A stretch of 64,000 nucleotides of DNA from Sipunculus nudus (Eukaryota; Annelida; Sipuncula; Golfingiida; Sipunculidae). Shown in pieces: positions 1 to 11,846 of this stretch. Made by a program: the position numbers and the translations under genes. The DNA lies in assembly GCA_026874595.1 (NCBI GenBank), contig CM049322.1:60020886-60084885 (forward strand). The letters are read 5' to 3'. The first letter of the stretch is position 1; each line of letters opens with the position of its first letter. The notes beneath the pieces were generated by a model, which saw only the letters and a program-made list of their open reading frames with translations, was not told the origin of the DNA and made no database searches.

Positions 1-520
1 CGACATGAAACGACAAGTAATACACCGGCAAAATGCAGTACAACATAAAACGACAAGTAGAACACCAGCAAAATGCAGTACAACATAAAACGACAAGTAG
101 AACACCAGCAAAATGCAGTACGACATGAAACGACCAGTAATACACCGGAAAAATGCAGTACAACATAAAACGACAAGTAGAACACCAGCAAAATGCAGTA
201 CAACACAAAACGACAAGTAGAACACCAGCAAAATGCAGTACGACATGAAACGACAAGTAATACACCGGCAAAATGCAGTAGGACATGAAACGACAAGTAA
301 TACACCGGCAAAATGCAGTACAACATAAAACGACAAGTAGAACACCAGCAAAATGCAGTACAACATGAAACGACAAGTAAAACACCAGCAAAATGCAGTA
401 CGACATGAAACGACAAGTAATACACCGGCAAAATGCAGTACAACATAAAACGACAAGTAGAACACCAGCAAAATGCAGTACGACATGAAACGACAAGTAA
501 TACACCAGCAAAATGCAGTA
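1..520. repeat. Partial A-type block (A0)
   Basis: Thirteen monomers matching 3804-4323 at an offset of 3,803, including rare markers in the same order: cgaccagtaatacaccgg with caccggaaaaatg (near 134-153), caacacaaaa (201) and ggacatgaaa (281). The last monomer differs by one base (caccagc here, caccggc there), then the match ends. This is the right-hand end of a further A copy lying mostly outside the window. Confidence 0.85.
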
Positions 521-1000
521 CGACATGAAACGACAAGTAATACACCGGCAAAATGCAGTACAACATAAAACGACAAGTAGAACACCAGCAAAATGCAGTA
601 CAACATGAAACGACAAGTAGTACACCAGCAAAATGCAGTACGACATGAAACGACAAGTAATACACCGGCAAAATGCAGTACAACATAAAACGACAAGTAG
701 AACACCAGCAAAATGCAGTACAACATGAAACGACAAGTAGAACACCAGCAAAATGCAGTACGACATGAAACGACAAGTAATACACCGGCAAAATGCAGTA
801 CAACATAAAACGACAAGTAGAACACCAGCAAAATGCAGTACAACATAAAACGACAAGTAGAACACCAGCAAAATGCAGTACGACATGAAACGACAAGTAA
901 TACACCGGCAAAATGCAGTACAACATAAAACGACAAGTAGAACACCAGCAAAATGCAGTACAACATGAAACGACAAGTAGAACATCAGCAAAATGCAGTA
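521..1000. repeat. Four 120-bp A-B-C trimers
   Basis: Monomers starting at 521, 641, 761 and 881 are class A (taatacaccggc), each followed by class B (caacataaaa) and then a B- or C-like unit. Corresponding runs lie at 6925-7404, 23002-23481 and 34413-34892. The trimer is 120 bp, or 40 codons, so it keeps reading frame while single monomers do not. Confidence 0.85.
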
Positions 1001-2400
1001 CGACATGAAACGACAAGCAATACACCGGCAAAATGCAGTACGACATGAAACGACAAGTAATACACCGGCAAAGTGCAGTACAACATAAAACGACAAGTAG
1101 AACACCAGCAAAATGCAGTACAACATGAAACGACAAGTAGAACACCAGCAAAATGCAGTACGACATGAAACGACAAGTAATACACCGGCAAAATGCAGTA
1201 CAACATAATACGACAAGTAGAACACCAGCAAAATGCAGTACAACATAAAACGACAAGTATAACACCAGCAAAATGCAGTACGATATGAAACGACAAGTAA
1301 TACACCGGCAAAATGCAGTACGACCATGAAACGACAAGTAGAACGCCAGCAAAATGCAGTACAACATGAAACGACAAGTAAAACACCAGCAAAATGCAGT
1401 ACGACATGAAACGACAAGTAAAACACCACCAAATGCAGTACAACATGAAACGACAAGTAGAACACCAGCAAAATGCAGTACAACATGAAACGACAAGTAG
1501 AACGCCAGAAAAATGCAGTACAACATGAAACGACAAGTAAAACACCGGCAAAATGCAGTACGACATGAAACGACAAGTAAAACACCACCAAATGCAGTAC
1601 AACATGAAACGACAAGTAGAACACCAGCAAAATGCAGTACAACATGAAACAACAAGTAGTACACCAGCAAAATGCAGTACAACATGGAACGAAAGTTGTA
1701 CACCATGCAGCAAAACAGTACGACATGAAACGACAAGTAGTACACCAGCAAAATGCAGTACGACATGAAACGACCAGTAGTACACCGGCAAAATGTAGGA
1801 CGGCATGAAACGACCAGTATACTACACCGGCAAAATGCAGTACGACATGAAACAACAAGTAATACACTGGAAAAATGCAGTACAACATAAACGACAAGTA
1901 ATACACCGGCAAAATGCAGTACAGCATAAAATGACAAAAAGAACACTAGAAAAATGCAGTACAACATGAAACGACAAGTAGAACAACAGCAAAATGCAGT
2001 ACGACATGAAACGACAAGTAGAACACCAGCAAAATGCAGTACAACATGAAACGACAAGTAGAGCACCAGCAAAATGCAGTACGACATGAAAGGACAAGTA
2101 GAACACCAGCAGAATGCAGGACGACATGAAACGACAAGTAGAACACCAGCAAAATGCAGTACAACATAAAACGACAAGTAGAACACCAGCAAAATGCAGT
2201 ACGACATGAAACGACAAGTTGAACACCAGCAAAATGCAGGACGACATGAAACGACAAGTAGAACACCAGCAAAATGCAGTACGACATGAAACGACAAGTA
2301 AAACACCACCAAATGCAGTACAACATGAAACGACAAGTAGAACACCAGCAAAATGCAGTACAACATGAAACGACAAGTAGTACACCAGCAAAATGCAGTA

Positions 2401-2441
2401 CAACATGGAACGAAAGTAGTACACCATGCAGCAAAACAGTA
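2401..2441. repeat. 41-bp rearranged monomer class (representative copy)
   Basis: Landmarks catggaacgaaagtag and caccatgcagcaaaacag. Against a C/D-like monomer it has one base lost (cgaaag for cgacaag), four gained (caccatgcagc for caccagc) and two lost (gcaaaacag for gcaaaatgcag), net +1. By eye I count about 56 copies from about 1,681 to 63,330, for example near 5604, 8041, 8762, 10807, 11850, 12658, 15268, 18914, 22280, 26122, 30169, 33691, 39055, 44674, 50931, 56916 and 62486. Nearly all are identical; exceptions are gaaagttgt (near 1690), catgggacg (near 14229) and gtagacacc (near 17933). Confidence 0.88.
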
Positions 2442-2521
2442 CGACATGAAACGACAAGTAGTACACCAGCAAAATGCAGTACGACATGAAACGACCAGTA
2501 GTACACCGGCAAAATGTAGGA

Positions 2522-2563
2522 CGGCATGAAACGACCAGTATACTACACCGGCAAAATGCAGTA
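2522..2563. repeat. 42-bp monomer class with gtatactacacc (representative copy)
   Basis: Two extra bases beside the gta step (cgaccagtatactacacc for cgaccagtagtacacc). It nearly always follows a D monomer ending aaatgtaggacgg, so the pair acts as a unit landmark (about 60 occurrences by eye). Sister forms are gtatagtacacc (for example 3178, 9541, 17690) and gtatagaacacc (18050, 45778). Its spacing defines the 362-, 443- and 721-bp cassettes. Confidence 0.86.
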
Positions 2564-3323
2564 CGACATGAAACAACAAGTAATACACTGGAAAAATGCA
2601 GTACAACATAAACGACAAGTAATACACCGGCAAAATGCAGTACAGCATAAAATGACAAATAGAACACTAGAAAAATGCAGTACAACATGAAACGACAAGT
2701 AGAACAACAGCAAAATGCAGTACGACATGAAACGACAAGTAGAACACCAGCAAAATGCAGTACAACATGAAACGACAAGTAGAGCACCAGCAAAATGCAG
2801 TACGACATGAAAGGACAAGTAGAACACCAGCAGAATGCAGGACGACATGAAACGACAAGTAGAACACCAGCAAAATGCAGTACAACATAAAACGACAAGT
2901 AGAACACCAGCAAAATGCAGTACGACATGAAACGACAAGTTGAACACCAGCAAAATGCAGGACGACATGAAACGACAAGTAGAACACCAGCAAAATGCAG
3001 TACGACATGAAACGACAAGTAAAACACCAGCAAAATGCAGTACAACATGAAACGACAAGTAGTACACCAGCAAAATGCAGTACGACATGAAACGACAGAA
3101 GTACACCGGCAACATGCAGTACGACATGAAACGACCAGTAGTACACCGGCAAAATGTAGGACGACATGAAACGACCAGTATAGTACACCGGCAAAATGCA
3201 GTACGACATGAAACAACAAGTAATACACCGGCAAAATGCAGTACAACATAAAACGACAAGTGGAACACCAGCAAAATGCAGTACAACATGAAACGACAAG
3301 TAGAACAACAGCAAAATGCAGTA

Positions 3324-3923
3324 CGACATGAAACGACAAGTAATACACCGGCAAAATGCAGTACAACATAAAACGACAAGTAGAACACCAGCAAAATGCA
3401 GTACAACATAAAACGACAAGTAGAACACCAGCAAAATGCAATACGACATGAAACGACAAGTAATACACCGGCAAAATGCAGTACAACATAAAACGTCAAG
3501 TAGAACACCAGCAAAATGTAGTACAACATGAAACGACAAGTAGAACACCAGCAAAATGCAGTACGACATGAAACGACAAGTAATACACCGGCAAAATGCA
3601 GTACAACATAAAACGACAAGTAGAACACCAGCAAAATGCAGTACAACATGAAACGACAAGTAGAACACCAGCAAAATGCAGTACGACATGAAACGACAAG
3701 TAATACACCGGCAAAATGCAGTACAACATAAAACGACAAGTAGAACACCAGCAAAATGCAGTACCACATGAAGCGACAAGTAGAACACCAGCAAAATGCA
3801 GTACGACATGAAACGACAAGTAATACACCGGCAAAATGCAGTACAACATAAAACGACAAGTAGAACACCAGCAAAATGCAGTACAACATAAAACGACAAG
3901 TAGAACACCAGCAAAATGCAGTA
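3324..3923. repeat. Five 120-bp trimers in A1
   Basis: Class-A monomers start at 3324, 3444, 3564, 3684 and 3804. Each is followed by a class-B monomer and then a B- or C-like unit. Local private changes include aaacgtcaag (near 3493), ccacatgaag (3764) and gcaatacgac (near 3439). The same private changes recur in A3 at an offset of 33,892, so they predate that duplication. Confidence 0.82.
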
Positions 3924-4323
3924 CGACATGAAACGACCAGTAATACACCGGAAAAATGCAGTACAACATAAAACGACAAGTAGAACACCAGCAAAATGCA
4001 GTACAACACAAAACGACAAGTAGAACACCAGCAAAATGCAGTACGACATGAAACGACAAGTAATACACCGGCAAAATGCAGTAGGACATGAAACGACAAG
4101 TAATACACCGGCAAAATGCAGTACAACATAAAACGACAAGTAGAACACCAGCAAAATGCAGTACAACATGAAACGACAAGTAAAACACCAGCAAAATGCA
4201 GTACGACATGAAACGACAAGTAATACACCGGCAAAATGCAGTACAACATAAAACGACAAGTAGAACACCAGCAAAATGCAGTACGACATGAAACGACAAG
4301 TAATACACCGGCAAAATGCAGTA

Positions 4324-4403
4324 CGACCATGAAACGACAAGTAGAACACCAGCAAAATGCAGTACAACATGAAACGACAAGTAAAACACCACCAAATGCA
4401 GTA
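4324..4403. repeat. Paired +1 / -1 length-variant monomers (41 + 39 bp)
   Basis: The monomer at 4324-4364 carries an extra c (cgaccatgaaac) and is 41 bp. The next, 4365-4403, lacks one base (caccaccaaatgc) and is 39 bp. The two together restore the 80-bp register. The same pair, adjacent or a few monomers apart, recurs in A-, III- and X-type blocks, for example near 5446/5510, 16794/16858 and 44518/44581. Confidence 0.85.
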
Positions 4404-5242
4404 CAACATGAAACGACAAGTAGAACACCAGCAAAATGCAGTACAACATGAAACGACAAATAGAACACCAGCAAAATGCAGTACGACATGAAACGACAAG
4501 TAATACACCGGCAAAATGCAGTACAACATAAAACGACAAGTAGAACACCAGCAAAATGCAGTACAACATGAAACGACAAGTAGAACACCAGCAAAATGCA
4601 GTACGACATGAAACGACAAGTAATACACCGGCAAAATGCAGTACAACATAAAACAACAAGTAGAACACCAGCAAAATGCAGTACAACATAAAACGACAAG
4701 TAGAACACCAGCAAAATGCAGTACGACATGAAACGACAAGTAATACACCGGCAAAATGCAGTACGTCATGAAACGACAAGTAATACACCGGCAAAATGCA
4801 GTACAACATGAAACGACAAGTAAAACACCACCAAATGCAGTACAACATGAAACGACAAGTAGAACACCAGCAAAATGCAGTACAACATGAAACGACAAAT
4901 AGAACACCAGCAAAATGCAGTACGACATGAAACGACAAGTAATACACCGGCAAAATGCAGTACAACATAAAACGACAAGTAGAACACCAGCAAAATGCAG
5001 TACAACATGAAACGACAAGTAGAACACCAGCAAAATGCAGTACGACATGAAACGACAAGTAATACACCGGCAAAATGCAGTACAACATAAAACAACAAGT
5101 AGAACACCAGCAAAATGCAGTACAACATAAAACGACAAGTAGAACACCAGCAAAATGCAGTACGACATGAAACGACAAGTAATACACCGGCAAAATGCAG
5201 TACGTCATGAAACGACAAGTAATACACCGGCAAAATGCAGTA
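4365..5242. repeat. 439-bp tandem duplication private to A1
   Basis: Copies 4365-4803 and 4804-5242 match monomer by monomer: ten 40-mers and one 39-mer (caccaccaaatgc). Both carry the rare gacaaatagaac and gtacgtcatg changes. A2 (around 10020-10440) and A3 (around 38260-38690) have a single copy, so this is a gain in A1 or an assembly duplication. Confidence 0.88.
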
Positions 5243-6640
5243 AAACATAAAACGACAAGTAGAACACCAGCAAAATGCAGTACAACATGAAACGACAAGT
5301 AGAACACCAGCAAAATGCAGTACGACATGAAACGACAAGTAATACACCGGCAAAATGCAGTACAACATAAAACGACAAGTAGAACACCAGCAAAATGCAG
5401 TACGACATGAAACGACAAGTTATACACCGGCAAAATGCAGTACGACCATGAAACGACAAGTAGAACACCAGCAAAATGCAGTACAACATGAAACGACAAG
5501 TAAAACACCACCAAATGCAGTACAACATGAAACGACAAGTAGAACACCAGCAAAATGCAGTACAACATGAAACGACAAGTAGTACACCAGCAAAATGCAG
5601 TACAACATGGAACGAAAGTAGTACACCATGCAGCAAAACAGTACGAAATGAAACGACTAGTAGTACACCAGCAAAATGCAGTACGGCATGAAACGACCAG
5701 TAGTACACCGGCAAAATGTAGGACGGCATGAATCGACCAGTATACTACACCGGCAAAATGCAGTACGACATGAACCAACAAGTAATACACCGGCAAAATG
5801 CAGTACGACATGAAACGACAAGTAATACACCGGCAAAATGCAGTACAACATAAAACGATAAGTAGAACACCAGCAAAATGCAGTCCAACATGAAACGACA
5901 AGTAGAACACCAGCAAAACAGTACGACATGAAACGACAAGTAATACACCGGCAAAATGCAGTACAACATAAAACGACAAGTAGAACACCAGCAAAATGCA
6001 GTACAACATAAAACGACAAGTAGAACACCAGCAAAATGCAGTACGACATGAAATGACAAGTAATACACCGGCAAAATGCAGTACGACCATGAAACGACAA
6101 GTAGAACACCAGCAAAATGCAGTACGACATGAAACGACAAGTAAAACACCAGCAAATGCAGTACAACATGAAACGACAAGTAGAACACCAGCAAAATGCA
6201 ATACAACATGAAACGACAAGTAGAACACCAGCAAAATGCAGTTCAACATAAAACGACAAGTAGAACACCAGCAAAATGCAGTACGACATGAAACGACCAG
6301 TAGTACACCGGCAAAATGTAGGACGGCATGAAACGACCAGTATACTACACCGGCAAAATGCAGTACGACATGAAACAACAAGTAATACACTGGAAAAATG
6401 CAGTACGACATGAAACGACAAGTAATACACCGGCAAAATGCAGTACAGCATAAAATGACAAGTAGAACACCAGCAAAATGCAGTACAACATGAAACGACA
6501 AGTAGAACACCAGCAAAATGCAGTACGACATGAAACGACAAGTAATACACCGGCAAAATGCAGTACAACATAAAACGACAAGCAGAACACCAGCAAAATG
6601 CAGTACAACATGAAACGACAAGTAGAACACCAGCAAAATG

Positions 6641-6924
6641 CAGTACAACATAAAACGACAAGTAGAACACCAGCAAAATGCAGTACGACATGAAACGACA
6701 AGTAGAACACCAGCAAAATGCAGGACGACATGAAACGACAAGTAGAACACCAGCAAAATGCAGTACGACATGAAACGACAAGTAAAACACCAGCAAAATG
6801 CAGTACAACATGAAACGACAAGTAGTACACCAGCAAAATGCAGTACGACATGAAACGACAGTAGTACACCGGCAAAATGCAGTACGACATGAAACGACCA
6901 GTAGTACACCGGCAAAATGCAGAA
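6641..6924. repeat. D-rich link between A1 and A2
   Basis: Seven monomers including one starting ggacgacatg (near 6722), one with gtaaaacacc, a 39-bp unit (cgacagtagtacacc, near 6855) and a D unit with cgaccagtag. The stretch recurs as 22718-23001 (offset 16,077) and 34129-34412, each time directly before an A-type trimer run, so it belongs to the left end of block A in those copies. Confidence 0.8.
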
Positions 6925-9900
6925 CGACATGAAACGACAAGTAATACACCGGCAAAATGCAGTACAACATAAAACGACAAGTAGAACACCAGCAAAATGC
7001 AGTACAACATGAAACGACAAGTAGTACACCAGCAAAATGCGGTACGACATGAAACGACAAGTAATACACCGGCAAAATGCAGTACAACATAAAACGACAA
7101 GTAGAACACCAGCAAAATGCAGTACAACATGAAACGACAAGTAGAACACCAGCAAAATGCAGTACGACATGAAACGACAAGTAATACACCGGCAAAATGC
7201 AGTACAACATAAAACGACAAGTAGAACACCAGCAAAATGCAGTACAACATAAAACGACAAGTAGAACACCAGCAAAATGCAGTACGACATGAAACGACAA
7301 GTAATACACCGGCAAAATGCAGTACAACATAAAACGACAAGTAGAACACCAGCAAAATGCAGTACAACATGAAACGACAAGTAGAACATCAGCAAAATGC
7401 AGTACGACATGAAACGACAAGCAATACACCGGCAAAATGCAGTACGACATGAAACGACAAGTAATACACCGGCAAAATGCAGTACAACATAAAACGACAA
7501 GTAGAACACCAGCAAAATGCAGTACAACATGAAACGACAAGTAGAACACCAGCAAAATGCAGTACGACATGAAACGACAAGTAATACACCGGCAAAATGC
7601 AGTACAACATAAAACTACAAGTAGAACACCAGCAAAATGCAGTACAACATAAAACGACAAGTATAACACCAGCAAAATGCAGTACGATATGAAACGACAA
7701 GTAATACACCGGCAAAATGCAGTACGACCATGAAACGACAAGTAGAACGCCAGCAAAATGCAGTACAACATGAAACGACAAGTAAAACACCAGCAAAATG
7801 CAGTACGACATGAAACGACAAGTAAAACACCACCAAATGCAGTACAACATGAAACGACAAGTAGAACACCAGCAAAATGCAGTACAACATGAAACGACAA
7901 GTAGAACGCCAGAAAAATGCAGTACAACATGAAACGACAAGTAAAACACCACCAAATGCAGTACAACATGAAACGACAAGTAGAACACCAGAAAAATGCA
8001 GTACAACATGAAACAACAAGTAGTACACCAGCAAAATGCAGTACAACATGGAACGAAAGTAGTACACCATGCAGCAAAACAGTACGACATGAAACGACAA
8101 GTAGTACACCAGCAAAATGCAGTACGACATGAAACGACCAGTAGTACACCGGCAAAATGTAGGACGGCATGAAACGACCAGTATACTACACCGGCAAAAT
8201 GCAGTACGACATGAAACAACAAGTAATACACTGGAAAAATGCAGTACAACATAAACGACAAGTAATACACCGGCAAAATGCAGTACAGCATAAAATGACA
8301 AATAGAACACTAGAAAAATGCAGTACAACATGAAACGACAAGTAGAACAACAGCAAAATGCAGTACGACATGAAACGACAAGTAGAACACCAGCAAAATG
8401 CAGTACAACATGAAACGACAAGTAGAGCACCAGCAAAATGCAGTACGACATGAAAGGACAAGTAGAACACCAGCAGAATGCAGGACGACATGAAACGACA
8501 AGTAGAACACCAGCAAAATGCAGTACAACATAAAACGACAAGTAGAACACCAGCAAAATGCAGTACGACATGAAACGACAAGTTGAACACCAGCAAAATG
8601 CAGGACGACATGAAACGACAAGTAGAACACCAGCAAAATGCAGTACGACATGAAACGACAAGTAAAACACCACCAAATGCAGTACAACATGAAACGACAA
8701 GTAGAACACCAGCAAAATGCAGTACAACATGAAACGACAAGTAGTACACCAGCAAAATGCAGTACAACATGGAACGAAAGTAGTACACCATGCAGCAAAA
8801 CAGTACGACATGAAACGACAAGTAGTACACCAGCAAAATGCAGTACGACATGAAACGACCAGTAGTACACCGGCAAAATGTAGGACGGCATGAAACGACC
8901 AGTATACTACACCGGCAAAATGCAGTACGACATGAAACAACAAGTAATACACTGGAAAAATGCAGTACAACATAAACGACAAGTAATACACCGGCAAAAT
9001 GCAGTACAGCATAAAATGACAAATAGAACACTAGAAAAATGCAGTACAACATAGAAACGACAAGTAGAACAACAGCAAAATGCAGTACGACATGAAACGA
9101 CAAGTAGAACACCAGCAAAATGCAGTACAACATGAAACGACAAGTAGAGCACCAGCAAAATGCAGTACGACATGAAAGGACAAGTAGAACACCAGCAGAA
9201 TGCAGGACGACATGAAACGACAAGTAGAACACCAGCAAAATGCAGTACAACATAAAACGACAAGTAGAACACCAGCAAAATGCAGTACGACATGAAACGA
9301 CAAGTTGAACACCAGCAAAATGCAGGACGACATGAAACGACAAGTAGAACACCAGCAAAATGCAGTACGACATGAAACGACAAGTAAAACACCAGCAAAA
9401 TGCAGTACAACATGAAACGACAAGTAGTACACCAGCAAAATGCAGTACGACATGAAACGACAGAAGTACACCGGCAACATGCAGTACGACATGAAACGAC
9501 CAGTAGTACACCGGCAAAATGTAGGACGACATGAAACGACCAGTATAGTACACCGGCAAAATGCAGTACGACATGAAACAACAAGTAATACACCGGCAAA
9601 ATGCAGTACAACATAAAACGACAAGTAGAACACCAGCAAAATGCAGTACAACACAAAACGACAAGTAGAACACCAGCAAAATGCAGTACGACATGAAACG
9701 ACAAGTAATACACCGGCAAAATGCAGTAGGACATGAAACGACAAGTAATACACCGGCAAAATGCAGTACAACATAAAACGACAAGTAGAACACCAGCAAA
9801 ATGCAGTACAACATGAAACGACAAGTAAAACACCAGCAAAATGCAGTACGACATGAAACGACAAGTAATACACCGGCAAAATGCAGTACAACATAAAACG

Positions 9901-11846
9901 ACAAGGAGAACACCAGCAAAATGCAGTACGACATGAAACGACAAGTAATACACCGGCAAAATGCAGTACGACCATGAAACGACAAGTAGAACACCAGCAA
10001 AATGCAGTGCAACATGAAACGACAAGTAAAACACCACCAAATGCAGTACAACATGAAACGACAAGTAGAACACCAGCAAAATGCAGTACAACATGAAACG
10101 ACAAATAGAACACCAGCAAAATGCAGTACGACATGAAACGACAAGTAATACACCGGCAAAATGCAGTACAACATAAAACGACAAGTAGAACACCAGCAAA
10201 ATGCAGTACAACATGAAACGACAAGTAGAACACCAGCAAAATGCAGTACGACATGAAACGACAATTAATACACCGGCAAAATGCAGTACAACATAAAACA
10301 ACAAGTAGAACACCAGCAAAATGCAGTACAACATAAAACGACAAGTAGAACACCAGCAAAATGCAGTACGACATGAAACGACAAGTAATACACCGGCAAA
10401 ATGCAGTACGTCATGAAACGACAAGTAATACACCGGCAAAATGCAGTAAAACATAAAACGACAAGTAGAACACCAGCAAAATGCAGTACAACATGAAACG
10501 ACAAGTAGAACACCAGCAAAATGCAGTACGACATGAAACGACAAGTAATACACCGGCAAAATGCAGTACAACATAAAACGACAAGTAGAACACCAGCAAA
10601 ATGCAGTACGACATGAAACGACAAGTTATACACCGGCAAAATGCAGTACGACCATGAAACGACAAGTAGAACACCAGCAAAATGCAGTACAACATGAAAC
10701 GACAAGTAAAACACCACCAAATGCAGTACAACATGAAACGACAAGTAGAACACCAGCAAAATGCAGTACAACATGAAACGACAAGTAGTACACCAGCAAA
10801 ATGCAGTACAACATGGAACGAAAGTAGTACACCATGCAGCAAAACAGTACGAAATGAAACGACTAATAGTACACCAGCAAAATGCAGTACGGCATGAAAC
10901 GACCAGTAGTACACCGGCAAAATGTAGGACGGCATGAAACGACCAGTATACTACACCGGCAAAATGCAGTACGACATGAAACAACAAGTAATACACCGGC
11001 AAAATGCAGTACGACATGAAACGACAAGTAATACACCGGCAAAATGCAGTACAACATAAAACGACAAGTAGAACACCAGCAAAATGCAGTCCAACATGAA
11101 ACGACAAGTAGAACACCAGCAAAACAGTACGACATGAAACGACAAGTAATACACCGGCAAAATGCAGTACAACATAAAACGACAAGTAGAACACCAGCAA
11201 AATGCAGTACAACATAAAACGACAAGTAGAACACCAGCAAAATGCAGTACGACATGAAATGACAAGTAATACACCGGCAAAATGCAGTACGACCATGAAA
11301 CGACAAGTAGAACACCAGCAAAATGCAGTACGACATGAAACGACAAGTAAAACACCAGCAAATGCAGTACAACATGAAACGACAAGTAGAACACCAGCAA
11401 AATGCAATACAACATGAAACGACAAGTAGAACACCAGCAAAATGCAGTTCAACATAAAACGACAAGTAGAACACCAGCAAAATGCAGTACGACATGAAAC
11501 GACCAGTAGTACACCGGCAAAATGTAGGACGGCATGAAACGACCAGTATACTACACCGGCAAAATGCAGTACGACATGAAACAACAAGTAATACACTGGA
11601 AAAATGCAGTACGACATGAAACGACAAGTAATACACCGGCAAAATGCAGTACAGCATAAAATGACAAGTAGAACACCAGCAAAATGCAGTACAACATGAA
11701 ACGACAAGTAGAACACCAGCAAAATGCAGTACGACATGAAACGACAAGTAATACACCGGCAAAATGCAGTACAACATAAAACGACAAGCAGAACACCAGC
11801 AAAATGCAGTACAACATGAAACTACAAGTAGAACACCAGCAAAATG
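6925..11846. repeat. Higher-order block A, copy 2 (A2)
   Basis: Collinear with A1 but about 1.2 kb shorter. Relative to A1 it lacks one monomer near 7,915, gains one base at about 9,053 (catagaaacg), lacks 720 bp (18 monomers) at about 9,600, and has one instead of two 439-bp cassettes near 10,020. Beyond 11,820 it diverges (aaactacaag), leading into the II-type series. Private changes include caaggagaac (9903) and acaattaatac (near 10262). Confidence 0.87.
7925..9367. repeat. 721-bp tandem pair in A2
   Basis: Copies 7925-8645 (721 bp) and 8646-9367 (722 bp), corresponding to 1561-3002 in A1. The second has one extra base (catagaaacg near 9053). The first keeps accagaaaaatgc and gaaacaacaagtag, as the first copy in A3 does, so the first and second copies are separate lineages that were duplicated together. 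Confidence 0.85.

Larger units (their letters stand above)
1561..3002. repeat. 721-bp tandem pair in A1
   Basis: Two adjacent copies, 1561-2281 and 2282-3002. Each is 18 monomers: fourteen of 40 bp plus a 39-bp unit (caccaccaaatgc), a 41-bp unit (catggaacgaaag), a 42-bp unit (gtatactacacc) and another 39-bp unit (cataaacgac), which sums to 721. The copies differ at few sites, for example gaaagttgt near 1690 against gaaagtagt near 2411, and gacaaaaagaac near 1932 against gacaaatagaac near 2653. Confidence 0.9.
521..6640. repeat. Higher-order block A, copy 1 (A1)
   Basis: About 6.1 kb that recurs as A2 (6925-11846) and A3 (from 34413). In order it holds a run of A-B-C trimers (521-1000), a 721-bp tandem pair (1561-3002), a second trimer run (3324-3923), a 439-bp tandem pair (4365-5242) and a tail with the 41- and 42-bp variant monomers. 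Against A3 the offset is a constant 33,892 from 521 to about 4,800, then 33,453 after the 439-bp duplication. Against A2 the offset steps 6404, 6364, 6365, 5645, 5206, and each step is a gain or loss of whole monomers or one base. Confidence 0.88.

Noticed and set aside
1553-1768. Plus-strand 71- and 98-codon frames such as this one, also at 2274, 4236, 8638 and elsewhere
   Set aside because: They appear only where 39- and 41-bp monomers let a frame slip past the regular plus-strand stops (tga, taa, tag). They recur because the cassettes recur, and they lie inside the satellite.
2401-2441. catggaacgaaag monomer as a separate inserted element
   Set aside because: It aligns along its full length to an ordinary monomer with small indels (-1, +4, -2), so it is a diverged monomer and not an insertion.
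3496-7530. Long minus-strand open frames as genes for repetitive cysteine-rich proteins
   Set aside because: The monomer has no stop on the minus strand in any frame, frames of similar size overlap in all phases, and they end at chance variants. There is no non-repetitive domain, ribosome-binding context or codon-level constraint.
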